From: an uncultured Eubacteriales bacterium
GTDB taxonomy: Bacteria > Bacillota > Clostridia > Lachnospirales > CAG-274
Assembly (NCBI GenBank): GCA_902495025.1
Contig: CABUWB010000028.1
Coordinates: 1 to 12,859, forward strand
Direction: 5' to 3'
Length of the DNA: 12,859 bases
Below are positions 6,100 through 12,082 of the stretch, in pieces. Both the position numbers and the translations under genes were made by a program. Every line of letters starts with the position of its first letter. Position 1 is the stretch's first letter. Below the pieces are notes generated by a model. That model saw nothing but the letters and a program-made list of their open reading frames with translations. It searched no databases and was not told where the DNA came from.

Positions 6100-7662
6100 A
6101 TGCTTATAAACAGGGAAAGTATTGTTGTTGACAGAAAGGTGGGCAGTACGCTCATGCAGCTTATGTCCGAGGGCGAAATAACCTTTGCAGAGGGTAAGGC
6201 GGATATTGGTACTCTGCTTAAATGCAATGCCGAGCTTATCCCGAATGAGTGCAGGGTGGGCGATGGCAGGGTCAGCTTTGACGGCGTGCTTAAAATCAAG
6301 GGTATGTACCTATCGGGCGGCGAGGGCAAAAGCGTGCATGGCTTTACATACGATATGCCCGTAAGCGACTTTGTCAATATTGAGGGCGCAGCAGAGGGCA
6401 TGACGCCTTATATGAGCTGCACAAGCACCGTACATAGCTGTACGCCTATAAATGAGCGCAAGCTTAAATACAAGGTCATAACCGATGTTGATATGTGCGT
6501 GAGGGAGCAGGCGGAATGCAGCTATGTGTCATCTATCGAGGACGTTCCGCTTAACCACCAGCGGTTTAAAAAGATAAATGCCGAGCAGGCTGTACTGCAC
6601 CACAGGGATATTTTTACCGTAAGGGATTCACTTACACTGCCAATGGGCAAGCCCAATATCGGCGAGGTAATCGAGAGCGATTTAAAAGTCAGCTCGGTTG
6701 ATTACAGGTGCGGCGACGGCAGCGTGCGTATTTCGGGCGACCTTAATGTGTCGCTTATCTATAAGGGCGAGGGCGAGAGCAACCCAATGGAACTTTACGA
6801 GGGTACAATTCCTTTCAGGGGCGAGATTGAGGCAGAGGGCGTAACAGGTGATATGCTCTGTGATGTTGCGCTTATGCTCAAAGAAAACTCCGTTAATACA
6901 AGCGCTGATGAGGACGGCGAAATGCGTGTTGCCGATGTTGACGCCGCAATAGAGGTCAATACCGAGGCAAGGGAGAATGTTGACGCACAGGTGCTTGAGG
7001 ATGTGTACATAATTAATAAAAGCGCACGCCTTTGCGAAAAAACGGTGGTGTGCAGCGTATGTGCCGCCAAAAATATAAGCCAGTGTCCTGTTAAGGAGGT
7101 TGTTACCCTTGATGATAAGGCGCCCGATATGCTCCAGATTTACCGCACCGAGGGCAAGCCTTATATCGACTATACCGAAATATCCGATGGTAAAATTGAG
7201 GTTGAGGGCGCAGTTGCTGCGGATATTCTGTACGTTACGGGTAATGACGATATGCCTGTTTACTGTTTCAAGGGTATGGTGCCTTTTAAACATACCGCAC
7301 AGGCTAACGGCGCAAAAAGCGGTATGGACTGCACCGTAACTGCACAGCTGGAGCATATCGGCTTTAATATGCTTTCGGGCAGAGAGGTTGAGGTGCGCTG
7401 CGTTATAAATATCCACGCCATGGCAGAGGATACAAGGGAAATTAGCCTTGTTGATGATGTTGTGATTGAGGATATTGATAAGGCATACCTTAACTCACTT
7501 GCAAGCATTACCCTCTATGTTGTGCGCAAGGGGGATACACTGTGGAAGCTTGCTAAAAAATTCAATACCACTGTGGAAGATATTGCTGCCGTAAACGATA
7601 TTGAAAATCCCGATTTGATTTATCATGGACAAAGGCTGATTATTGTAAAAAGGGTGGCGTAA
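6100..7662 (+). CDS. sipL: SipL-like spore envelope assembly protein (SPOCS/DUF3794 repeats plus LysM)
   Basis: A 520-aa protein matching the architecture of Clostridioides difficile SipL, the partner that recruits the coat base-layer ATPase SpoIVA to the forespore. I see three repeats of the DUF3794/SPOCS type: about 32-105 (containing VSFDGVLKIKGMYLSGGEG), about 184-255 (VRISGDLNVSLIYKGEGE) and about 338-410 (IEVEGAVAADILYVTGND). A C-terminal LysM domain follows at about 473-518 (VVRKGDTLWKLAKKF, then NDIENPDLIYHGQRLII). No signal peptide or membrane segment is seen, in line with a mother-cell cytoplasmic protein. ATG 6100 is chosen for GGGAGG at 6087-6092, 7 nt upstream; the TTG at 6058 would put the ribosome site inside the gene. 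SipL expression in C. difficile depends on sigma-E; here CATACAAC at 6031-6038 resembles a sigma-E -10 box, but no fitting -35 is found. Length is near that of known SipL proteins. Confidence 0.9.
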   Translation: MLINRESIVVDRKVGSTLMQLMSEGEITFAEGKADIGTLLKCNAELIPNECRVGDGRVSFDGVLKIKGMYLSGGEGKSVHGFTYDMPVSDFVNIEGAAEGMTPYMSCTSTVHSCTPINERKLKYKVITDVDMCVREQAECSYVSSIEDVPLNHQRFKKINAEQAVLHHRDIFTVRDSLTLPMGKPNIGEVIESDLKVSSVDYRCGDGSVRISGDLNVSLIYKGEGESNPMELYEGTIPFRGEIEAEGVTGDMLCDVALMLKENSVNTSADEDGEMRVADVDAAIEVNTEARENVDAQVLEDVYIINKSARLCEKTVVCSVCAAKNISQCPVKEVVTLDDKAPDMLQIYRTEGKPYIDYTEISDGKIEVEGAVAADILYVTGNDDMPVYCFKGMVPFKHTAQANGAKSGMDCTVTAQLEHIGFNMLSGREVEVRCVINIHAMAEDTREISLVDDVVIEDIDKAYLNSLASITLYVVRKGDTLWKLAKKFNTTVEDIAAVNDIENPDLIYHGQRLIIVKRVA

Positions 7663-7690
7663 GTTGTTTATCTTATGAAGAAACAAGCAG
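7663..7690. other. Short gap after sipL with a small inverted repeat
   Basis: TTGTTT (7664-7669) and AAACAA (7681-7686) flank CTT/AAG, giving a weak interrupted hairpin without a T tract. No clear terminator for sipL is present before the inverted-repeat element begins at 7691. Confidence 0.4.
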
Positions 7691-7754
7691 AACTCAGCTT
7701 TGTAAAGCTGGGAAACTTATGTTACTTTTCTGCGAGAAAAGTAACCAAAAGCGC
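7691..7754 (+). repeat. Left terminal inverted repeat
   Basis: A 64-bp arm starting AACTCAGCTTTG and ending CCAAAAGCGC, inverted at 8252-8315 with one mismatch. It contains hairpins at 7695-7710 (7-bp stem, 2-nt loop) and 7721-7745 (11-bp stem, loop GCG). Confidence 0.9.
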
Positions 7755-7827
7755 TCCTACTTTCGAAGCGGAGGGCACGACTTAGGGGTTTAACCCCTAA
7801 GAACCCCACTCTGCGGCACAAACACCA

Positions 7828-7884
7828 CCGCCCCAAAACCCTTTTAACGTGGCTGTTGCATAGCCACTAAGGATTTTGGGGCGG
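7828..7884. repeat. Internal hairpin with CCGCCCCAAAA/TTTTGGGGCGG stem
   Basis: CCGCCCCAAAA (7828-7838) pairs perfectly with 7874-7884; inside it GTGGCT (7849-7854) pairs with AGCCAC (7862-7867) around a 7-nt loop. It is part of the 7691-8315 element and has no mirror partner in the right half. Confidence 0.75.
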
Positions 7885-8114
7885 TTCATTTTACTATGTG
7901 TTGGTATAGGTTAGTGTTTAGTTGCCTACGGCACTATATCCATATTTTGATATTGTTATTTCAAATTATAGGTTATATTTAGTTTGCTTAGCTGGTATTT
8001 TTCAGGTAACTATTAATATTTTTAAATATAGCACAAACCTAACATTATATTATAGTGTTGGAAACATCTCGCAAAGCGTACTACAGCAAACAACTACGCT
8101 TGCTTTTGGTACAA

Positions 8115-8180
8115 GCATTTCACAAAATCTGTAGCTTTCTATGCTTGTACAGAAAGCGTTAAACAGATTTTTTGAAATGC
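8115..8180. repeat. Long internal hairpin (18-bp outer, 7-bp inner stem)
   Basis: An 18-nt arm at 8115-8132 is complementary to 8163-8180 at 17 of 18 positions; inside it GCTTTCT (8134-8140) pairs with AGAAAGC (8151-8157) around the 10-nt loop 8141-8150. The loop ATGCTTGTAC is also complementary to GTACAAGCAT at 8109-8118, which overlaps the outer left arm, so two exclusive folds are possible. Confidence 0.75.
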
Positions 8181-8251
8181 CGCCTGTGCTGAATGGGGTT
8201 CTTAGGGTGGGCGTTCCCCACCCTAAGCCGCGCCCGCGCGTCGGAAAAGCG

Positions 8252-8315
8252 GCGCTTTTGGTTACTTTTCTCGCAGAAAAGTAACATAATTTTCCCAGCT
8301 TTACAAAGCTGAGTT
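8252..8315 (-). repeat. Right terminal inverted repeat
   Basis: The inverted partner of 7691-7754, 63 of 64 bases identical when reversed and complemented. It holds the same two palindromes. The sequence beyond it (from 8316) is AT-rich and shows no obvious duplicate of the left flank. Confidence 0.9.
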
Positions 8316-8337
8316 TTAAATTTAAGATATAAAAATT

Positions 8338-8367
8338 AAAAAGGGCTGTTGTTTTACTCAACAGCCC
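8338..8367 (-). terminator. Terminator of the minus-strand membrane protein gene
   Basis: GGGCTGTTG (8343-8351) and CAACAGCCC (8359-8367) form a perfect 9-bp stem with a 7-nt loop. Read on the minus strand it is followed by a run of T (the A tract at 8338-8342 and the AT-rich stretch before it). It lies just after the stop codon of the minus-strand gene ending at 8377. Confidence 0.88.
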
Positions 8368-8376
8368 ATAAATTCT

Positions 8377-8835
8377 TCATTTCTTTTTAGCGGCTTTCTT
8401 TTCAGCCTTTTCCTTAGCCTTTTTCTCTTTAGCAATCTTCTTCATTTCGTCAGCGGATTTCATACCCACAACATTTACAATGTAAAGACCTGCAATCTCA
8501 ATTTTAACGCTCTTTTTAAGCGGAAGTGCATTATACACATTTTTATCGCAAATAAGTGTAAGTATCTGCGGTCCAATCTTCACCTGTGCAAAGTACATTT
8601 TCATAAGCCTTGCACGCTTTGGCAGGTTATCCATAACCATTTTCGGCATGTGCACATTTGTTATTTTGTCATGCTTTTTATCAATAATATAGGCTGTCTG
8701 TGTCATCTTCTGCTGATTGATAACAGCCTGCTGCTCGTCCATTTTTTTGTAAGCCCAGCGGTTTAAAAAGAAAAATCCCGCCACCAAAAGTACAACCACC
8801 AGTAAAACCAGCAGTGTAATATCTGCAAATGTCAT
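8377..8835 (-). CDS. Small single-pass membrane protein of unknown function
   Basis: A 152-aa protein that I do not link to any characterised family, although its composition and compact folded core suggest a real conserved protein. Residues 1-26 contain one strong membrane segment (ITLLVLLVVVLLVAGFFFL), followed by basic NRWAYKK, so the bulk should be cytoplasmic. Residues about 45-122 form a folded-looking core including KITNVHMPKMV, MKMYFAQVKIGPQILTLICD and KKSVKIEIAGLYIV. Residues about 127-152 are an almost pure Lys/Ala/Glu tail. ATG 8833-8835 is backed by a strong AAGGAGG ribosome site (complement at 8842-8848). It has a sigma-A-like promoter and its own terminator, and lies downstream of yyaC on the same strand with a gap of about 76 bp, so read-through from yyaC is also possible. 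The lysine-rich tail could bind RNA, DNA or anionic lipid; that is speculation. Confidence 0.8.
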   Translation of the reverse strand: MTFADITLLVLLVVVLLVAGFFFLNRWAYKKMDEQQAVINQQKMTQTAYIIDKKHDKITNVHMPKMVMDNLPKRARLMKMYFAQVKIGPQILTLICDKNVYNALPLKKSVKIEIAGLYIVNVVGMKSADEMKKIAKEKKAKEKAEKKAAKKK

Positions 8836-8867
8836 AATAATCCTCCTTGAATTTCATCATTATTATA

Positions 8868-8896
8868 ATAATAACCAAAAAAAGAGGAATAGTCAA
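8868..8896 (-). promoter_or_regulatory. Sigma-A-type promoter for the small membrane protein gene
   Basis: On the minus strand TTGACT (complement at 8891-8896) is followed after 17 bp by TATTAT (complement at 8868-8873). The gene starts at 8835, giving a short leader that contains the AAGGAGG ribosome site. Confidence 0.65.
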
Positions 8897-8911
8897 CCAT
8901 AAATAACAAAT

Positions 8912-9454
8912 TTATCGCATAATGGCGGCGGTAAGGGAGTTTTCAAGTGCGGTGCTTATAATCTCGGACAGGCTTATCACGCTGCCAAGACGTACAGTTG
9001 ACAGGTTGTTAAGCGTATTGCCATGGCATGAGCCTACAATGCCCGTAATTGAGAGCTGTCCCACAGCGGAAAGCGCCTTATTAAGCCCTGCGCCAGGCAC
9101 AAGGCTGCCCTCGGAGAGCGTAACCGAGCCTATATGCGTGCCAAGGCAGGCGTCAACGGCAATAATATAGGGGTCGGCGTGGCTTTTATTTATCTTTTCC
9201 ACCACCTCACGCAGGTTAAGTGCGTGTACGGGGCTTTCAAGCGTGCCGTAAACGCTTACCCTGCCGCCAAGCCTTGATGAAAGCCTGCTGCCTGTTATCG
9301 GCCCCAAGCAGTCGCCAGTAAGCCTGTCCGAGCCTATGCACAGCACAACAGGCATGGTATTTTGCGGCATACGTGCGCTTATCAGGCTTGTAAGCGACTG
9401 TACGGGGTGCTTGTCGTACGGATTTATATAATAAACCAGTCTGGAGGTCTGCAT
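8912..9454 (-). CDS. yyaC: YyaC family sporulation protein (DUF1256, GPR-like fold)
   Basis: A 180-aa protein of the YyaC/DUF1256 family, found in spore formers and structurally related to the germination protease GPR. Family motifs are CIGSDRLTGDCLGPITGS near residue 40-57, YGTLESPVHALNL near 69-81, IIAVDACLGTHIGSV near 97-111, then SLVPGAGLNKALSAVGQLSITGIVG. The conserved acidic residues of the protease-like core (Asp in SDRLTGD and in AVDAC) are present. Its substrate is not established; a protease role is inferred only from family similarity. ATG at 9454 is supported by AGGGAGA on the minus strand (complement at 9464-9470). It is divergent from the LysM membrane protein gene, with a 165-bp shared intergenic region that contains a possible sigma-E-like promoter for this gene. 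It confirms, with sipL, that the genome keeps sporulation genes. Confidence 0.9.
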   Translation of the reverse strand: MQTSRLVYYINPYDKHPVQSLTSLISARMPQNTMPVVLCIGSDRLTGDCLGPITGSRLSSRLGGRVSVYGTLESPVHALNLREVVEKINKSHADPYIIAVDACLGTHIGSVTLSEGSLVPGAGLNKALSAVGQLSITGIVGSCHGNTLNNLSTVRLGSVISLSEIISTALENSLTAAIMR

Positions 9455-9504
9455 TTATGTTATCTCCCTTCGATGTTCTCTTATCATTTTTCGTATTTTT
9501 TGCA

Positions 9505-9534
9505 AAAATATGTATTACGATTTTTGGAATACGC
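9505..9534 (-). promoter_or_regulatory. Possible sporulation (sigma-E-like) promoter upstream of yyaC
   Basis: On the minus strand GCGTATT (complement at 9528-9534) is followed after 15 bp by CATATTTT (complement at 9505-9512). This compares with the Bacillus sigma-E consensus KMATATT, N14-15, CATACAHT at about 12 of 15 positions. The predicted leader is about 44 nt. The match is imperfect, and other sporulation sigma factors have overlapping consensus sequences. Confidence 0.35.
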
Positions 9535-9567
9535 CGACACGCTTTAACAATATTTTCGTCTGATGGG

Positions 9568-9576
9568 TGCTATTAT
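9568..9576 (+). promoter_or_regulatory. Candidate extended -10 promoter for the LysM/kinase operon
   Basis: TGCTATTAT (9568-9576) is an extended -10 box; no good -35 lies at 17 bp (TTAACA at 9544-9549 is 21 bp away). The start codon at 9620 follows at about 44 nt, with AAAGGA at 9606-9611. Confidence 0.4.
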
Positions 9577-9619
9577 TCAAACTGACAATATTAATACCTA
9601 TGAAGAAAGGATGATAATT

Positions 9620-10717
9620 ATGAATGAGGAAAAAACAATTTTACCCTCAAATGTAAGGCAGATAGGCAGCATTACAGGCGACGAGCGTATATACATGGAG
9701 GATTATGCGTGTACATATCTCCAGCAGTACGCCGCATGGGAGCCTAACAGGGAGAAGGCGGCGCTGCTTGTGGGCAGGGCGTGTGAGGCTGACGGTGAAA
9801 AGGTGCTTTTTATAAGCGGTGTTATACAGGGCAAGTATGCGGTAAGACGTGGCGGCATAACCGAGCTTACCGAAAAAACATGGCAGTATGCAAAAAAGCA
9901 GCTTGACCTCTACTTTGACGGTCTGGAAATTGTCGGCTGGGCGTACATACAGCCGGGCTTTGAGGACTATTTAAGCGACGGCATTATGGATTATCAGCGC
10001 AAAAATGCCGACAGGGGATTAAGGGTGCTGTTTTTAAACGACCCTGCCGAAAAGCTGACCAGCTTTTTTAAGTGGGACAGCCAGAGTGAAACCTTTTCAA
10101 CCGTAAGGGGTTACCTTGTCTACTACGAAAAAAACGAGGGCATGCACGAATATATGCTTGAAAACAAGATAAAGGCTGTCGTAAAGGAGGATACCGCATC
10201 AAAGGCGGACGAGCCTACAACGGACGAAAAGCTGGCAAGGACGGTACGCCCCGAGGGCGGCAGAGCAAGGAGTAAGGTTTTTGCCGAGCAGAAAAGGCTG
10301 TCCAATCTGCTTGGCAGCGTCAGCTTTGTAATGCTGCTTGTGTGCTTTGTAATGGGCGCAGGGCTTATACGCAGTGATGAGAGAATAAGCACGCTGGAGC
10401 AGAAAATAACCCTTATGCAGAACGATATTGACGGCGTGCAGAGCGTGTTTGCCTCACAGAACAACACACAGACTACACAGGTACAGAGCGTAAGCGAGAG
10501 TACAACACAGGCAACTACGCAGACAACCACTATGCAGAGCGCACAAAAGCAGGAGGAATATACCCTCTACACAGTTGAGTCGGGCGACACCATACTTAAA
10601 ATATGTAAAAACGAGTACGGCAGCGGCAGCAGGGTGGACGAAATTATGGAGCTTAATGGCATTGATGACCCGTCAAGGCTTTATGTAGGCATGGAGCTGA
10701 AGCTCCCCAAGGAGTGA
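9620..10717 (+). CDS. Membrane protein with degenerate JAB/MPN-like domain and external LysM domain
   Basis: A 365-aa protein with three parts. (1) A cytoplasmic N-terminal domain (about 8-185) with the look of a JAB/MPN fold: RIYMEDYACTYLQQYA, AALLVGR, then KVLFISGVI and VGWAYIQPGFEDYLSD at 105-120. The last lines up with VGW-YHSHPGFGCWLS of Rpn11-type JAMM proteases, but both metal-binding His are replaced (Tyr109, Gln111), and the Asp and upstream Glu also appear lost, so it should not be a peptidase. (2) Basic RARSKVFAEQKR, then a membrane segment at about 230-252, giving N-in/C-out topology. (3) Outside: a coiled coil (RISTLEQKITLMQNDID), a Thr/Gln/Ser-rich linker, and a LysM domain (about 315-364: YTVESGDTILKICKN, then ELNGIDDPSRLYVGMELKL) for binding peptidoglycan. 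Start 9620 fits AAAGGA at 9606-9611. A histidine kinase gene begins 2 nt after its stop. The MPN assignment is by eye. Confidence 0.8.
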   Translation: MNEEKTILPSNVRQIGSITGDERIYMEDYACTYLQQYAAWEPNREKAALLVGRACEADGEKVLFISGVIQGKYAVRRGGITELTEKTWQYAKKQLDLYFDGLEIVGWAYIQPGFEDYLSDGIMDYQRKNADRGLRVLFLNDPAEKLTSFFKWDSQSETFSTVRGYLVYYEKNEGMHEYMLENKIKAVVKEDTASKADEPTTDEKLARTVRPEGGRARSKVFAEQKRLSNLLGSVSFVMLLVCFVMGAGLIRSDERISTLEQKITLMQNDIDGVQSVFASQNNTQTTQVQSVSESTTQATTQTTTMQSAQKQEEYTLYTVESGDTILKICKNEYGSGSRVDEIMELNGIDDPSRLYVGMELKLPKE

Positions 10718-10719
10718 TT

Positions 10720-11355
10720 ATGAGCGGTGAAAAGGAGGCGGCAGCAGCGCTTGCGCATGAGGTGAAAAATCCGCTGGAGCTGATACGCTCAAACCTTGAC
10801 CTGATAAGCGCCGCCCTCAAGGGGAAAGAGGAGGAGCGCCATTTGCAGCTTATTTACAGGGAGCTTGACAGGATAAATGCACTTTTATCGGGCTTTACGG
10901 ATAAAAGGGAGGAGTGCTGTATAATTTATCTGGAGGATTTGCTCTGCGACGTGATTGACGAGTACCACGTAACAGGCGGCAAAAGAGTGGAGTTTATTAT
11001 AGAAACGACAGGAGATGAGGTTTGTGTGGTGGCAGGCTACAGCAAGCTGTGTATATTGTTTTTTAATTTACTTAAAAATGCGGTGGAGGCTGTGGAGGAT
11101 AAGGGCAGCATACTTACCAGCATTGAAAAAAGGGGAAATACCGCCCTCGTGAGTATTGCCGACAACGGACGGGGACTTGATGAAAGCATTGCCGCCGTTA
11201 TTGGCAGACCCTTTGTTACAAGCAAGGCTGACGGCATGGGGCTGGGGCTTGCAATATGCAAAAAAATTGCAGCCGAGTATAAGGGTAATCTTACCCTTGA
11301 AAACAGGGCGGAGGGCGGCTGTGTGGCAACGGTTACTCTGCCTGCGTATAAATAA
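10720..11355 (+). CDS. Minimal soluble sensor histidine kinase without an input domain
   Basis: A 211-aa kinase made of only the dimerisation/phosphoacceptor and ATP-binding domains. The H-box ALAHEVKNPLELIRSNLDL puts the phosphorylated His at residue 13. The N-box is NLLKNAVEA (Asn116, Asn120), the G1 box is D148-N-G-R-G, the F region GRPFVTSK, and the G2 box G172-M-G-L-G-L; all are intact, so it should be active. No membrane segment or PAS/HAMP domain exists, and no response regulator gene is adjacent, so it is an orphan. The H-box is of the HEVKNPL form seen in sporulation kinases that feed Spo0A, which is suggestive only. ATG 10720 follows AAGGAG (10709-10714), which itself overlaps the end of the preceding gene; the stop of that gene is 2 nt upstream, so the LysM membrane protein probably supplies the input and membrane anchor. 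Upstream GTG 10714 is a less likely start. Confidence 0.92.
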   Translation: MSGEKEAAAALAHEVKNPLELIRSNLDLISAALKGKEEERHLQLIYRELDRINALLSGFTDKREECCIIYLEDLLCDVIDEYHVTGGKRVEFIIETTGDEVCVVAGYSKLCILFFNLLKNAVEAVEDKGSILTSIEKRGNTALVSIADNGRGLDESIAAVIGRPFVTSKADGMGLGLAICKKIAAEYKGNLTLENRAEGGCVATVTLPAYK

Positions 11356-11366
11356 GCATTTTATGA

Positions 11367-11394
11367 AAAACAGTGAAAATGTTTTGCTTTTTTT
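11367..11394 (+). terminator. Weak possible terminator after the kinase gene
   Basis: AAAACA (11367-11372) can pair with TGTTTT (11380-11385) around a 7-nt loop and is followed by GC and a run of seven T (11388-11394). The stem is AT-rich and short, so efficiency is doubtful. Confidence 0.4.
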
Positions 11395-11423
11395 GTGCAT
11401 AAAGCTGAAAAACTGCATAATTA

Positions 11424-11452
11424 TTGACAATCCTCTTGTTTTACTATAAAAT
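11424..11452 (+). promoter_or_regulatory. Sigma-A promoter of the DUF805 gene
   Basis: A perfect TTGACA (11424-11429) is followed after 17 bp by TAAAAT (11447-11452); the overlapping TATAAA at 11445-11450 gives 15-bp spacing. The gene starts at 11491 after an AGGGGGG-type ribosome site near 11474-11480. Confidence 0.8.
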
Positions 11453-11490
11453 ATTTTTTGAAATAAATTATTACAGGGGGGCTTACTTAA

Positions 11491-11844
11491 ATGAATTATT
11501 ATGTAAGAGCTTTTCAAAATTATGCAAATTTCAAAGGCAGGGACACAAGAAAGCAGTATTGGATGTTTGTACTTTTCAATATTATTGTTTCTTTTGTTAT
11601 CGGCTTTGTTGCAGGTCTTATCCTTGGTGATGCCGCAAGCATTGTAACAAGCATTTACAGCCTTGCAATTCTCCTGCCAAGCCTTGCAATCGGTATCAGA
11701 CGTATGCATGACATCGGCAAGAGCGGCTGGTGGATTTTAGTATCACTCATCCCTATTGTAGGTTGTATCTGGTACATTGTTCTTGCTTGTCAGCCAAGCC
11801 AGGAGGGCAGCAACCAGTACGGCGAAATGTCTGTAGAGGAATAA
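11491..11844 (+). CDS. DUF805 family membrane protein
   Basis: A 117-aa integral membrane protein of the DUF805 (YhaH-like) family, whose molecular function is not established. The family hallmarks are visible: the N-terminal amphipathic NYYVRAFQNYANFKGRDTRKQYW (aromatic-rich, with the Arg-x-x-x-x-Trp type ending), two hydrophobic segments at about 25-45 and 52-65, the very typical motif IGIRRMHDIGKSGWW, a third hydrophobic segment (LVSLIPIVGCIWYIVLA), and the polar tail CQPSQEGSNQYGE. Length is normal for the family. ATG 11491 follows a G-rich ribosome site by about 10 nt. It is a single-gene unit with its own promoter (11424-11452) and a strong terminator (11862-11895). Codon use (ACA, CTT, GTT, AGA-rich; few ACC/AGG) is closer to pstS than to the upstream genes, which may mean higher expression. 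Confidence 0.92.
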   Translation: MNYYVRAFQNYANFKGRDTRKQYWMFVLFNIIVSFVIGFVAGLILGDAASIVTSIYSLAILLPSLAIGIRRMHDIGKSGWWILVSLIPIVGCIWYIVLACQPSQEGSNQYGEMSVEE

Positions 11845-11861
11845 AAAATTCGTTTTTTTAC

Positions 11862-11895
11862 GGTACGCACGATAAAATCGTGTGTACCTTTTTTT
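11862..11895 (+). terminator. Rho-independent terminator of the DUF805 gene
   Basis: GGTACGCACGAT (11862-11873) pairs with ATCGTGTGTACC (11877-11888), a 12-bp stem with one G-U pair, closing AAA and followed by seven T residues. Confidence 0.92.
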
Positions 11896-11960
11896 GTGCA
11901 TATATCAGTCAGCTCTTGTGTAAAAAATAAGTAAAATTTCTGTAATGCCGCCAAAATTAT

Positions 11961-12026
11961 TTTACCCGCACTTTACAAACATAAAACAAATATGTGATAG
12001 ATAGCGCCTGCAATACGGCTTATAAT
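11961..12026 (+). promoter_or_regulatory. Probable PhoP-box array and promoter of pstS
   Basis: Hexamers at 11961-11966 (TTTACC), 11972-11977 (TTTACA), 11983-11988 (AAAACA) and 11994-11999 (GTGATA) are spaced exactly 11 bp apart, with 5-bp spacers, like the TT(A/C/T)A(C/T)A repeats bound by PhoP in Bacillus. The first two match well, the last two only partly. A perfect TATAAT lies at 12021-12026 with no proper -35 at 17 bp, as expected for an activated promoter. Confidence 0.55.
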
Positions 12027-12082
12027 CAGCCTTGTAAAACAAAAAACAGACGGTTTATCCGCTTAAGAAGGAGATTTTTAAA

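Larger units (their letters stand above)
7691..8315. mobile_element. MITE-like non-coding element with 64-bp terminal inverted repeats
   Basis: Positions 7691-7754 and 8252-8315 are inverted copies of one another, 64 bp long with one mismatch (C at 7716 in the left copy). Each arm contains two palindromes: CAGCTTT/AAAGCTG around GT, and an 11-bp stem starting GTTACTTTTCT around a 3-nt loop. Further inwards both arms carry, in mirrored order, a degenerate GC-rich stretch, a CTTAGGG hairpin (7781-7801; 8201-8227) and TAAGAACCCCA (7798-7808; its complement at 8194-8204). The centre holds two more long hairpins (7828-7884 and 8115-8180). No transposase or other believable protein is encoded, and I find no clear target-site duplication. 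The element sits between convergent genes (sipL and the minus-strand membrane protein). A non-autonomous mobile element is the simplest reading; a structured RNA or bidirectional terminator is another. Confidence 0.75.

Noticed and set aside
6682..7416. 244-aa open frame on the minus strand
   Set aside because: It is antisense to sipL and shows no domain pattern; the plus-strand protein is recognisable throughout.
7922..8134. 70-aa open frame inside the inverted-repeat element
   Set aside because: No ribosome site, AT-driven composition, and it runs into the hairpin region; no evidence of a real protein.
7691..8315. CRISPR array or phage attachment site
   Set aside because: The repeats are inverted, not regularly spaced direct repeats, and no integrase or cas gene is in the window.
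7680..8330. Target-site duplication flanking the inverted-repeat element
   Set aside because: The left flank (ending AAGCAG) and right flank (starting TTAAATTT) show no matching direct repeat.
8050..8361. 103-aa open frame on the minus strand across the right end of the element
   Set aside because: It reads through the terminal inverted repeat and a terminator stem; the protein is an artefact of palindromic DNA.
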